Below are positions 37,358 to 46,257 of a stretch of 64,000 nt of DNA, piece by piece (the stretch's first letter is position 1; every line of letters starts with the position of its first letter). Made by a program: the position numbers and the translations under genes. The DNA lies in the IMG/VR virus record IMGVR_UViG_3300043399_000633, positions 1 through 64,000 of that record; one strand, given 5' to 3'. Under the pieces are notes generated by a model, which was given only the letters and a program-made list of their open reading frames with translations, was not told where the DNA came from and searched no databases. The stretch comes from a virus.

Positions 37358-38145
37358 AAATTTTACTTACAGGTCACAGGGGTTTTATTGGGTCAAACAT
37401 GCTAAAGACTTTAGCAGGCCACGATGTAACTACATTTGAATGGGGAGACACATTGCCTAATGTTAGTGGGCACGATTGGGTAATTCATATGGGAGCAAAT
37501 AGTTCTACAGTTGAACGCAACATCGAAAAAATTATGATGCAAAATGTTGACTTCAGTGTATGGTTACTTAAACAATGCATAGAAAATGGTATCGATTTTC
37601 AATATTCTAGCAGTGCTAGCGTATATGGACTACGTAAAAATAACTTCAAGGAAGACGCACCAGTAGATCCTAGAAATCCATATGCATGGACTAAGTATCT
37701 ATTTGAGCGGCACGTTAACAATATAACACCCAAAGCATTAAAAGGAATACGTGTACAGGGTTTTAGATATTTCAACGTATATGGACCTAATGAAGATCAT
37801 AAGCAAGATCAAGCAAGTCCATATCATAAGTTTACCAAGCAATTTCGTGAAACAGGTAAAATAAAACTATTTGAAAACAGCGACAAGTATTACAGAGATT
37901 TTGTACCCGTCGAGCAAGTATGTCAGACACATATTGATTTTTTTGATGTAAGAGAATCCGGTGTATGGAATGTCGGTACAGGAACCCCTAAAAGCTTTTT
38001 AGATGTTGCATTAAGCATAGCACCTGCAGACTGCATTGAGTACATTCCCATGCCTGATATATTACGCGATAACTATCAAGAATACACATGTGCAGACATG
38101 ACAAAAACACTAGAGAGTCTTAGAAACAAAGGAGAAAAATTATGA
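37354..38145 (+). CDS. NAD-dependent epimerase, HldD-like
   Basis: 263 residues. TGHRGFIGSNM binds NAD. GANSSTVERN and SSSASVYG carry the Ser/Thr, and YAWTKY the Tyr-x3-Lys. QASPYHKFTKQ and RDFVPVEQV match ADP-heptose 6-epimerase (HldD/GmhD), although the protein is short (E. coli 310). It completes a heptose-activation run. It overlaps the AhpD-like gene by 4 bp. Confidence 0.85.
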   Translation: MKILLTGHRGFIGSNMLKTLAGHDVTTFEWGDTLPNVSGHDWVIHMGANSSTVERNIEKIMMQNVDFSVWLLKQCIENGIDFQYSSSASVYGLRKNNFKEDAPVDPRNPYAWTKYLFERHVNNITPKALKGIRVQGFRYFNVYGPNEDHKQDQASPYHKFTKQFRETGKIKLFENSDKYYRDFVPVEQVCQTHIDFFDVRESGVWNVGTGTPKSFLDVALSIAPADCIEYIPMPDILRDNYQEYTCADMTKTLESLRNKGEKL

Positions 38146-38699
38146 CAACGGTAACAAGTATGCCACCTGTAACAATAGGTGGCAATTGGCTAGAGCAGGT
38201 TAAGGCAAGTATTCCTGATCATGCTAAAGATATTAAGCTTAACTTAGATGCAGTTATTAATCGCAGTGGCCTAGATCCGGTAGATACACATGCTATTGCA
38301 TATGCGTCTGCAATTGCTGCGGGCAATGGTGGTTTGGCATTTGAAATCGAACACAATGGTCCACTATTTACTGCTGAAAAAGAACGCGAAGCAGCTAAAA
38401 CAGCAGCAGCACTTATGGGTATGAATAATATATACTATCCATTTGTAGAAATGACACAAGATCCAGACTTAAAAGGACTACCACCCGGACTGCGTATGAA
38501 TGCATATGCTACACACGGTGGAGTTTCAAAAAAGAAATTTGAAATGTATGCACTAGCTGCAAGTATTGTCGGTAAATGTCATTTCTGTGTTAAGAACCAC
38601 TACGATGTTCTTAAGAAGGAAGGCATGACTGTGCAAGAATTACAGATGGTTGGTAAAATTGCTAGCGTTATTAATGCAGTCGGTAAAATTGCCATATAA
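38142..38699 (+). CDS. ahpD: AhpD-like alkylhydroperoxidase
   Basis: 185 residues. GKCHFCVKNHYDVLKKEG holds the C-x2-C and distal His of the AhpD family; the all-helical composition fits. AhpD reduces AhpC disulfide or acts as a weak peroxidase. With the AhpC at 33751 it forms a plausible peroxide-defence pair. It is located within the sugar operon, coupled to the epimerase. Confidence 0.9.
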   Translation: MTTVTSMPPVTIGGNWLEQVKASIPDHAKDIKLNLDAVINRSGLDPVDTHAIAYASAIAAGNGGLAFEIEHNGPLFTAEKEREAAKTAAALMGMNNIYYPFVEMTQDPDLKGLPPGLRMNAYATHGGVSKKKFEMYALAASIVGKCHFCVKNHYDVLKKEGMTVQELQMVGKIASVINAVGKIAI

Positions 38700-39314
38700 A
38701 TGAATACTCAATACGCCGTGCAATTGCCCATTGTAATACAATGGATGAATGCATTACGAAAAATTCCTGCTGCTGATAGAGAAAGAGCACTAGAAGGATT
38801 TTGGGACACACAACTAACTAGTAAGTGTTGGATAATCAATACTATTCTAGAGCATAACTTAAACGCTAAGTGTGTTTATGTGTTTGGTGGCTGGACCGGC
38901 GTATTGAGTAGTTTACTTTTATCTAACGAAAATTTAAAAGTAGATAAAGCATATAGCATTGATATTGATCCGTGGTGCAGACCTATAGCTAAAAATATGT
39001 GTGATAATAATATAAGATTTGCTGCTGTAACTGCTGACATGGGAACATATAAATACTCCACTAATCCTACATTAGTTATAAATACGAGTACTGAACATGT
39101 TAGTCAAGAAGTTTATGACCAGTGGTATGACAATATACCCGATTCTACTACAGTATTGATACAAGGTAACAATTTCTTTTCATGCCCCGAGCATGTTCGT
39201 TGTACAAACTCACTTGATGAATTTTTGAAAATAAATAAAGCATTCGATGTAGTGTATGCAGGCTCATTGGTTAATCCGCAGTACACTAGATATATGTCAA
39301 TATTTAAAAAGTAA
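38700..39314 (+). CDS. SAM methyltransferase-like protein
   Basis: 204 residues. VYVFGGWTGVLSSLLL resembles motif I, AYSIDIDPWCRPIAKNMC motif II (acidic SDID) and LVINTSTEHV motif IV of class I methyltransferases. Motif I has lost the usual DxGxG start, so activity is uncertain. It begins on the base after the ahpD stop. Related uncharacterised proteins occur in T4-like phages. Confidence 0.65.
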   Translation: MNTQYAVQLPIVIQWMNALRKIPAADRERALEGFWDTQLTSKCWIINTILEHNLNAKCVYVFGGWTGVLSSLLLSNENLKVDKAYSIDIDPWCRPIAKNMCDNNIRFAAVTADMGTYKYSTNPTLVINTSTEHVSQEVYDQWYDNIPDSTTVLIQGNNFFSCPEHVRCTNSLDEFLKINKAFDVVYAGSLVNPQYTRYMSIFKK

Positions 39315-39316
39315 CT

Positions 39317-40165
39317 ATGACGGTGTGGAGTTTTTGTCCCGATCAAATTAAAGATACACTATCCAAAGTAATTCAAAAAAATAAAGGTGACTATGACGAT
39401 TTAATCGCATATCGCAATAATTGGATTGATTGGATACATAACTTTAGTGGGTGTGAGAATAAAAAACAGTGGGCTGTATGCAATGGTATTCATGATGCGC
39501 TTATCAATCAAGTAAGCTATAAACATAAATCTGTTAACAAGTTTTATGCATTCATCACTGACTATAGATTTTATCACGCGATATTACGACCCTATAATCA
39601 TCAATTAATACTTCCACAACACATTAACAAAATTGAACCTAATAGTTATGTGTTGGTGAGTCAACCCAATCATGAGGGTAAAATTACAGACTGGTTTCCA
39701 CTACTAGTAGAACATTGCAAAAAGGTAAATACGTCTATATTTTTAGATTGCGCTTTTTATGGAACCACCTTTGACACACTCGACACTAGTGATTATATTT
39801 TTGATTCAGTAGCATTTAGTCTCAGTAAGAATTTTTTACTAGGTGGATTGAGGGCAGGAATTGTGTTTAGTGATAGTCTAGCTGAAACGCTTACGATACC
39901 TATTAGTACTCATTTTACTTATAACTATTTTAATAGTCAGGCTGTGCTTTCAGCAAATGCTATTTTACCTAAATATAAATCATCCTATATTACTGAATTT
40001 GCTAAACCTAGACAATTACAATATTGCGCACAGAACAACTTAAAACCAGCAGACATCTGGATGTGGGCTTTTGATTGTAATGGTCGTAAAATATGTATTA
40101 CTGAACATATCAAACAAGAAATTCAACTAGATTTAAACAATAGGTACCCGATCCTTATCGACTGA
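39317..40165 (+). CDS. PLP-dependent aminotransferase-like enzyme
   Basis: 282 residues, short for fold type I. VSQPNHEGKITDW, FLDCAFYG (cofactor Asp and Tyr) and AFSLSKNFLLGGLRAG (Lys for the Schiff base followed by the conserved Arg) fit class I/II aminotransferases. It would transaminate or decarboxylate an amino substrate. It opens the tailoring-enzyme island. The 3' end overlaps the convergent gene on the other strand by 33 bp. Confidence 0.75.
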   Translation: MTVWSFCPDQIKDTLSKVIQKNKGDYDDLIAYRNNWIDWIHNFSGCENKKQWAVCNGIHDALINQVSYKHKSVNKFYAFITDYRFYHAILRPYNHQLILPQHINKIEPNSYVLVSQPNHEGKITDWFPLLVEHCKKVNTSIFLDCAFYGTTFDTLDTSDYIFDSVAFSLSKNFLLGGLRAGIVFSDSLAETLTIPISTHFTYNYFNSQAVLSANAILPKYKSSYITEFAKPRQLQYCAQNNLKPADIWMWAFDCNGRKICITEHIKQEIQLDLNNRYPILID

Positions 40166-40633
40166 TCCCATTAAATGTAGTCGATGTTCGTCAGAGCAAT
40201 TCATAAAAGTGTGTTGTTTAGTAGTGTCAACATAATACACAAGACCTTTAGGTAAATGTTGTATGGTTCCGGCACGAAACACAAAATAACATTCAGGATT
40301 GGTGATTATTGGTATGTGTATTCTAGGAGTAGAATCTCTATGCATACTATAACAAGACCACGGTGATACCATCATTAAACGAGTTCTTTTTAATTGAAAT
40401 TTATCAATAAGGTTTTCAACGATAGTTCCGGTAAAAAATTCATTTAATATATTGAATTCTAAGTCAGATCCATAACCTTTGCCCAGCCCACTAGTGTTTT
40501 TATCGTCACCCAACTTGTATTGAATACTTACTTGTTTACCTTTACCGTAATCTACCCATATTAATTCATCTTTAACTGACTCATAATATTTTAGTAACGT
40601 ATCAACTTCTATTCTATCAATTATTTTGATCAT
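40133..40633 (-). CDS. small 2OG-Fe(II) oxygenase-like protein 1
   Basis: 166 residues. H98-R-D100 (MHRD), H141 and R151 fit the iron facial triad and 2-oxoglutarate Arg of the beta-helix dioxygenases, in the aspartyl/asparaginyl hydroxylase style. It may hydroxylate a peptide or small molecule. It overlaps its upstream neighbour by 17 bp. It is one of eight similar proteins in this island. Confidence 0.75.
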   Translation of the reverse strand: MIKIIDRIEVDTLLKYYESVKDELIWVDYGKGKQVSIQYKLGDDKNTSGLGKGYGSDLEFNILNEFFTGTIVENLIDKFQLKRTRLMMVSPWSCYSMHRDSTPRIHIPIITNPECYFVFRAGTIQHLPKGLVYYVDTTKQHTFMNCSDEHRLHLMGSVDKDRVPIV

Positions 40634-41255
40634 TTTTGTCTATCCTAAATCGTAAAGAAATACCTGTCTTTTCACCAGTGAAATTGGAGGTTGCATGTAA
40701 TTTTCTACAATCAAATACTATGATGCTTCCGATTTCAAATGGGTATGCGTTTCCATTCAATCCAAACAATGTATGTTCTGGATATTGCGGCAAGTAACTA
40801 CGTAGCTCTGGGTCTATCTGTTTGCCGGTTAATTTTTTTACTGGATACTCATAAGGGCATCCTTTTACTCCTATGTTTATTTCGAAACTTTGAACACGAT
40901 ATTGCATACACCACGTTGTGCTATCAAGATGCCACTCTTGATCAAACACAATTAAATATGGCAAAGATTGTGTATACTCTAAAGGTATAACAACATTTAT
41001 TTCATTTTTTAAATGTGGTTTGTAGTCTGTATGAGGTAAGTAAGGAATCGAATGTTTGTAAAAATTTCCAGTGCAATAGGTAATGTTATAATCAAATAGA
41101 CTCTGAACATAAGGAACTAACATTTTTAAACATTCGTTAGGTCCTGCTTTGTTCATTGTAACAGTGTCATATTTTTCTTTATTTTTATACTCGATAAGGC
41201 ATTGTTGTATGACATCATTTGGTATAAAATTATGTTTTTGAAAGCTGGGTATCAT
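40617..41255 (-). CDS. small 2OG-Fe(II) oxygenase-like protein 2
   Basis: 212 residues. H75-T-D77 (PHTD), a distal His in RKLHATSNF and Arg in ISLRFRI complete the H-x-D...H...R set. QEWHLDS lies in an insert. Its promoter motif TATAAATA lies only 6 bp before the ATG on this strand, so the mRNA may be leaderless. Substrate unknown. Confidence 0.75.
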   Translation of the reverse strand: MIPSFQKHNFIPNDVIQQCLIEYKNKEKYDTVTMNKAGPNECLKMLVPYVQSLFDYNITYCTGNFYKHSIPYLPHTDYKPHLKNEINVVIPLEYTQSLPYLIVFDQEWHLDSTTWCMQYRVQSFEINIGVKGCPYEYPVKKLTGKQIDPELRSYLPQYPEHTLFGLNGNAYPFEIGSIIVFDCRKLHATSNFTGEKTGISLRFRIDKNDQNN

Positions 41256-41275
41256 AAATATTATTTATACACTAA
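41251..41275. promoter_or_regulatory. divergent late promoter region
   Basis: ATAAATA on the plus strand (41254-41260) and TATAAATA on the minus strand (about 41265-41272) share 20 bp between divergent genes. The minus element is 6 bp from its start codon. Confidence 0.55.
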
Positions 41276-41286
41276 ACTTTACTCTA

Positions 41287-42303
41287 ATGAAATGTATCTG
41301 GATTGAAAATAGAATAAGTATCGAAACTGATGGGTACACAAGACCATGTTGTTTAGAAACCGATAATCTTGCACGTATCGACAAGATAGATAATGGAATT
41401 CTGCATAGCTTCAACCACTCAAAATTATTATCGCTAAGAGAAAATTTAAAAGATGGTTATGGACCACTAACTAAACGTTATTGCCATAGATGTGAAGATT
41501 TAGAAACAAAAGGACAACCTAGTCTAAGAACAATAAGCGGCAATGCAGAAGGTCCGAGAAAACTCAAATATATACAGTTTAAGTTAAGCAATCAATGTCA
41601 GTTGGCTTGTGTTCATTGTGCCAGTGGCCGTAGCAGCACATGGGCAAAACTTAATGGTGAATCGCCCCATGTTAAGAAGGCATTTCAAATTACCGATGCC
41701 TTCATTGATGAACTGAAAATGCTGTTACCTGATATCGAAACATTGAAATTTTCGGGTGGCGAACCTTTTCTTCAACCTGAACATTGGAAACTCTTAGAAG
41801 TATTAAAATCAGAGAATCGTAGTCATTGCAAGTTAGAGTACATAACTAACGGGATTAGTCCAATACGACCTGATCTTTGGGAAGGATGGAAATCAATAGA
41901 TTGTTCTATAAGTGCAGATGGATTTGAGGATACGTATGAATGGTTTAGACGAGGTAGTAGTTGGTCAGAGTTACTAAGTAATATTAAAATCATTGAGCAA
42001 TACAGTAATGTGTCTATAAATTTTGCAGTCACACCCTACACTGTTAGCGACTATTTACAGTCTAAAGAATTTTGGTCTGATAAGTATCACTTTAGTGAAT
42101 TCCCTGTCGTCTATCCGGCATATTGCAGTATGCTCAAATTCCCAACAGAATATATACAACAGTTAGATAGGTATACTGAAATTCCATTCACTAGTGGATG
42201 CAGTCCAACAGGTGATATAAATATTTTTCGAAATTGGGCTAACAAAATTGATACAATGTGGAATACTGTTGGAAAAGCAAAACAATTATTTTGGTGGATG
42301 TAG
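41287..42303 (+). CDS. radical SAM enzyme 1
   Basis: 338 residues. C104-x3-C108-x2-C111 (CQLACVHC) binds the [4Fe-4S] cluster, and FSGGEPFLQ is the SAM-binding GGE motif. Extra N-terminal cysteines (C21, C22, C66, C69) suggest a second cluster, as in twitch/SPASM proteins that act on peptides or small molecules. The stop is TAG followed at once by TAA, the only TAG stop among metabolic genes here. Confidence 0.9.
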   Translation: MKCIWIENRISIETDGYTRPCCLETDNLARIDKIDNGILHSFNHSKLLSLRENLKDGYGPLTKRYCHRCEDLETKGQPSLRTISGNAEGPRKLKYIQFKLSNQCQLACVHCASGRSSTWAKLNGESPHVKKAFQITDAFIDELKMLLPDIETLKFSGGEPFLQPEHWKLLEVLKSENRSHCKLEYITNGISPIRPDLWEGWKSIDCSISADGFEDTYEWFRRGSSWSELLSNIKIIEQYSNVSINFAVTPYTVSDYLQSKEFWSDKYHFSEFPVVYPAYCSMLKFPTEYIQQLDRYTEIPFTSGCSPTGDINIFRNWANKIDTMWNTVGKAKQLFWWM

Positions 42304-42310
42304 TAAAAAC

Positions 42311-43513
42311 ATGAATGAAACCTTTTGCATATTGCCCTGGTTACATCTCTATGTACACACCGATGGTAATGTTTTTCCTTGCTGTACTAGTTGGGCAGGA
42401 AAAGATTCAGCAGTATTGGGTAGTATAAAATCAGAATCATTAGAACACATATTCAATACAGATAAAATAAAGCAGTTAAGGTTAGATATGTTATCTAACA
42501 AACACCGCAATGATGTATGCTTTAAGTGCTATACTCAAGAAAAACATGGTTATAATAGTCCTAGAATCGCACATAATCAACGTTTTCAGCATCTAACGAA
42601 AAATTTAATTAGTAGTACAGCAACTAATGGAGAAGTTTCTCCTAACATAAAATCTATTGATATTAGACTTACCAATACATGCAACTTAAAATGCAGAAAG
42701 TGTAATCCACAATTGAGTTCAGCTATCGAGGCTGAGCAAAAAAATAAAACCATATTAATACAAGATGAAACATCTATCGAGATTTTAGAAGAACAATATC
42801 CTAACATAGAACACATATACTTTGCCGGCGGGGAACCTAGTCTAATGAAATATCAGTATGATATTTTAGTAAAATTAATAGATTTGGGCAGAGCCCACGA
42901 AGTATCTCTTGATTATAATATCAATGGAACAAACTTAAAATACAAATCTCTTGACCTATTGTCACTTTGGTCTAAATTTAAAAGAGTTAATGTACTAGTA
43001 AGTATTGATGGGATAGACGAACATGCAGAATACATTAGACATGGGTTCAAGTGGCAATTGATATTAAAAAATATTCATAAGTTAATGGAATATCAAAAAA
43101 CATCTAACAATTTTCATTTGGGATATTTTTGTACAGTTGATATACTAAATGTACACCATATCATTGATCTAACAGAGTACTTCAAAAATACTGGATTAAT
43201 TACAGATGACATCAATATGTCATACCATATTTTGATGTTGCCTAGATATTACAACATAGATATATTACCGGCAAAAATTAAACTAGATTTGGTTACCAAA
43301 ATAAATACCTATGTTGATACTAACAAAACAACTAACAATTTAAGTTTTTTTGAAACACTAAAATTGCAGCTCATGAAAAATCATGACAAAGATTTTAGTA
43401 ATGAACTTAAAGAGTTCAAAAAAGTCACTATGAATTTAGACAGGATAAGAGGTGAGAATTTTTGCAATACGTTCCCGTATTATAAAGAGATGTGGGATAA
43501 TATTACCATTTAA
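42311..43513 (+). CDS. radical SAM enzyme 2 (twitch-type)
   Basis: 400 residues from ATG 42311; an upstream ATG at 42248 would overlap the previous gene by 56 bp. FCILPWLHLYVHTDGNVFPCC is shortened here to its point: an N-terminal CC plus VCFKC form an auxiliary-cluster domain. The core CNLKCRKC is the radical SAM site and YFAGGEPSL the GGE motif. It is paralogous in layout to the previous gene, so the two may act in sequence. Confidence 0.9.
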   Translation: MNETFCILPWLHLYVHTDGNVFPCCTSWAGKDSAVLGSIKSESLEHIFNTDKIKQLRLDMLSNKHRNDVCFKCYTQEKHGYNSPRIAHNQRFQHLTKNLISSTATNGEVSPNIKSIDIRLTNTCNLKCRKCNPQLSSAIEAEQKNKTILIQDETSIEILEEQYPNIEHIYFAGGEPSLMKYQYDILVKLIDLGRAHEVSLDYNINGTNLKYKSLDLLSLWSKFKRVNVLVSIDGIDEHAEYIRHGFKWQLILKNIHKLMEYQKTSNNFHLGYFCTVDILNVHHIIDLTEYFKNTGLITDDINMSYHILMLPRYYNIDILPAKIKLDLVTKINTYVDTNKTTNNLSFFETLKLQLMKNHDKDFSNELKEFKKVTMNLDRIRGENFCNTFPYYKEMWDNITI

Positions 43514-43525
43514 TGTATATACCAA

Positions 43526-44092
43526 ATGAAATTTGCTTATTTAAACCTTCCTAAGTTACCAGAAGAATATGTTCAGTTGTGTCTAGACAAAGTACCATTG
43601 GCCTGGTCTGATCCAAAATTGATAGAACTAAACAAAAAAGAAGGTATAAGTCATAGCATATCATATCTACCCAGTGAAGTAATAGTTTGGTTGATGCGCA
43701 ACATTGTTCCTCTTATTGATCCCGTAAATGAACATCCTGAACTAAGATCAAAAATGATGTTACATATCAATGAATACATAGAGCATGAAGAAGGCAACGG
43801 TGTGCACCCTATGCATTTGGATTATGGTAGAAAATACGCATTTAACTATGTACTAACTCCAGGCGCAGATATATTACCTACTACGACATGGTACGAAAAC
43901 GATAAGAAAACGATTATAGAACAACATCAAATTGAAGCAAAACGTTGGCATATTATCGCAGTTAATCCAGTATGGCATGGGGTAAAGGGGCAAGAAAAAG
44001 ACAAATTGAGAACAATAGTTAGTTTATGTTATGATCCTATAGATTTAAATACGTTCGACATACGACAACATTTTGGACATTTAATTCAATGA
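43526..44092 (+). CDS. small 2OG-Fe(II) oxygenase-like protein 3
   Basis: 188 residues. H97-L-D99 (PMHLDYGR), H151 (VWHGVKG) and R162 (KLRTIVS) form the expected iron and cosubstrate ligands. WYEND lies in the variable loop. It follows the radical SAM pair by 12 bp and is coupled (ATGA) to another family member. Confidence 0.75.
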   Translation: MKFAYLNLPKLPEEYVQLCLDKVPLAWSDPKLIELNKKEGISHSISYLPSEVIVWLMRNIVPLIDPVNEHPELRSKMMLHINEYIEHEEGNGVHPMHLDYGRKYAFNYVLTPGADILPTTTWYENDKKTIIEQHQIEAKRWHIIAVNPVWHGVKGQEKDKLRTIVSLCYDPIDLNTFDIRQHFGHLIQ

Positions 44093-44604
44093 GATACTAC
44101 AAATTGAATACAGTTTCAACTGTAAGTAATCTGTTACTAGAGTACACTATCCATTCTAAAGAATGGGAAAACAAAAACAGTTTTGATCTTATCACAGTGC
44201 CCTACGAGTTGATTAAAACTGATATTACTCTAGACTACTTTTATCGTATATTAAAGGCATATCCAGTAATACTTAGGATGGAGCCATATAGTTTCTATAG
44301 GTTTCATATTGACGAAAAGCGTAAATGTGCAATAAACATGTTACTAGATGGATTTGACAGTCACTGTTATTTTGCCGATCCCACAGACTCTGAAGATGTG
44401 TTCAACAATGTTGAAGAATTAGTATATGAGCCTAATACGTATTACTTATTGAACACTACAAAGAAACATGCAGTGATGAATCGTAGTAAAACGAGATACA
44501 TGTTTAGTATGGGTACTACTGCCCTCGATCATTCAATAGTTATGAATTTTTATGAAAAACTTCACTCTGCTTTAATTGACACCCAATCGAAATCCCAATC
44601 GTAA
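44089..44604 (+). CDS. small 2OG-Fe(II) oxygenase-like protein 4
   Basis: 171 residues. H73-I-D75 (RFHIDEKRK), H127 (KKHAVMNRS) and R136 are placed as in the others. The HAVMN motif is shared with proteins 1 and 5, where it reads HTFMN and HSVMN, so these are a lineage of paralogues. The 3' end overlaps the convergent GNAT-like gene by 43 bp. Confidence 0.75.
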   Translation: MRYYKLNTVSTVSNLLLEYTIHSKEWENKNSFDLITVPYELIKTDITLDYFYRILKAYPVILRMEPYSFYRFHIDEKRKCAINMLLDGFDSHCYFADPTDSEDVFNNVEELVYEPNTYYLLNTTKKHAVMNRSKTRYMFSMGTTALDHSIVMNFYEKLHSALIDTQSKSQS

Positions 44605-45164
44605 AATTTTTCATAGATTCCCCATTGTTTCGTATGCTGTATAATTATAGGGAAATCAATTTCTAACAAACCGTTATAAAACAAATGATGCGGTTGTCTG
44701 GTAGAAATGCGATCATACATTTCACCCAATCTTCTACGTTTAAATACTTGAATTAGATTTTTGTTGTAGTCATTGAATGACAACATCATCAATTTCATTT
44801 GATTTTGTATAGCCCAACGTTTACATGAAGGTAGTAAACTTTCTCTGAGAATGGACAAATGTCTATACTTTTCGTCAGTCCATGTTCTCACTCCTCCTAT
44901 TGCTACATAGTTATTAAACTCACTCCTATACACTCCACCGCATGCTATAATTTTTGAATCTTCGAATAAGATTTGGTATTCACCGTTGATTCCATTAAAA
45001 CGATCAGTTTTTTCTAGTATATACGGCAATGTGTGCTTTTCTTTTGGCCAGTCATCGTTCCACATATTTTGATATGATAATCTATTAGACGATATTTCCT
45101 TAAGGTACTTGAAAAAAGTTACTCTTTCGGGCTCTGACAATAAATGATACGTTTTAAATTCCAT
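44562..45164 (-). CDS. GNAT-like acyltransferase
   Basis: 200 residues. A beta-rich core with ILFEDSKIIACGGVYR, then RTWTDEKYRHLSILRESLLP (the acyl-CoA pyrophosphate loop region, here degenerate) and YNKNLIQVFKRRRLGEMY suggests an N-acetyltransferase fold. The classical R/Q-x2-G-x-G/A loop is not clear, so function is tentative. It ends in TGA and overlaps the next minus-strand gene by 1 bp. Confidence 0.6.
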   Translation of the reverse strand: MEFKTYHLLSEPERVTFFKYLKEISSNRLSYQNMWNDDWPKEKHTLPYILEKTDRFNGINGEYQILFEDSKIIACGGVYRSEFNNYVAIGGVRTWTDEKYRHLSILRESLLPSCKRWAIQNQMKLMMLSFNDYNKNLIQVFKRRRLGEMYDRISTRQPHHLFYNGLLEIDFPIIIQHTKQWGIYEKFYDWDFDWVSIKAE

Positions 45165-45685
45165 TATGAAATGTCGGTATTGAACAACTTATTCTTAGAA
45201 TGTAAATCCATTAGTTCAGTGTATGTATGTGTTTTTATCCCTATACTTAACATGATTCTATGTGAATTAGTAGTTTTATTCATTACTGAGTGAGGTTCAG
45301 ACACATTTAGAATAGTAAATTGATTTTTTACGTAGTTAACTACATGCTGGTTGAATTTTTTTTCTCGAAGATTTATTTCATATACTGACGTTATAAAGTT
45401 TTCATTTGGCTCAACCATTAACATGTTTAAAGCCACTATCCTAAAAGTATCTTTATGAGTAGGATATTGTGACTTGGGGAAATTTTTTAAGAATCCGGCA
45501 TCCGATATCGGGACGTTGATAAATTTGGTAAAAAAACTTTTCAGAAAGGGACTTACGTCGCAACGAAATACCGGTGGCACTGCAGGGCTCCAATAGTAAT
45601 TTTTTTCTACTTGCGATTCTAAGTACAGTTGATCCAATATTTTTTCAGGTTGGATTCCGGTATTGTAAAACAAATTGGAAGTCAT
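45164..45685 (-). CDS. small 2OG-Fe(II) oxygenase-like protein 5
   Basis: 173 residues. H77-K-D79 (PTHKDTFR), H132 (EPHSVMNK) and R143 complete the set. It is coupled to the GNAT-like gene. Its start lies 6 bp after a late promoter element, so it is probably read from a leaderless message. Confidence 0.75.
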   Translation of the reverse strand: MTSNLFYNTGIQPEKILDQLYLESQVEKNYYWSPAVPPVFRCDVSPFLKSFFTKFINVPISDAGFLKNFPKSQYPTHKDTFRIVALNMLMVEPNENFITSVYEINLREKKFNQHVVNYVKNQFTILNVSEPHSVMNKTTNSHRIMLSIGIKTHTYTELMDLHSKNKLFNTDIS

Positions 45686-45690
45686 CTTTT

Positions 45691-45702
45691 ATTTATAAAT
45701 AC
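45691..45702. promoter_or_regulatory. bidirectional late promoter, palindromic TATTTATAAATA-type
   Basis: The palindrome gives a TATAAATA element on the plus strand (45694-45701) and a TATAAAT element on the minus strand. Start codons lie 5-6 bp away on each side, at 45706 and 45685. Confidence 0.6.
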
Positions 45703-45705
45703 ATA

Positions 45706-46257
45706 ATGATTTACTATCAAAAATTAGATATTGAAAATTTTGAAGTAATAATAGATGAAATTTTGAGATTTGCTGCTCCTAAGATTCCTCTGACTCAGAG
45801 GTATTTGGATGCAAATCCATTAGATATTTATAGATACACACCAAAATTATTTTGTTTTCTTCGTGAAAATTTTCACAAATTTCCTATACTATTTAGGTTC
45901 TATAATAGCCCTCCGTATTACCAAATGCCACCTCATATTGACAATCATCCGGAAGCTGAGAATAAAATTGGGTTTAACATTCCATTGCTAGGTACAAAAG
46001 ACACCACGATGAATTACTATTCAACCCCGGATGACAATTTAAGACTCACGTATACAGGATTTGCTAACATGCCAGCGCAAACGTTGAAAGACTATAGTAA
46101 ACTAACCCTTTTAGCTAGCTTTGAACTTGATAAACCTACATTAGTCAGAACAGATATAATTCATGACATCGTTAATCAAAAAGATTCAAACAGACTGATT
46201 TTGGGTATGAAATGTTTAGGCACTACCTTCGAAGAAGTATATAAATTTAAATCATGA
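45706..46257 (+). CDS. small 2OG-Fe(II) oxygenase-like protein 6
   Basis: 183 residues from ATG 45706; a much earlier ATG would overlap the divergent gene. H77-I-D79 (PPHIDNHPE), H153 (DIIHDIVNQ) and R163 (SNRLILG) fit. The next gene, a desaturase, overlaps by 4 bp. Two divergent family members share one promoter. Confidence 0.78.
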   Translation: MIYYQKLDIENFEVIIDEILRFAAPKIPLTQRYLDANPLDIYRYTPKLFCFLRENFHKFPILFRFYNSPPYYQMPPHIDNHPEAENKIGFNIPLLGTKDTTMNYYSTPDDNLRLTYTGFANMPAQTLKDYSKLTLLASFELDKPTLVRTDIIHDIVNQKDSNRLILGMKCLGTTFEEVYKFKS

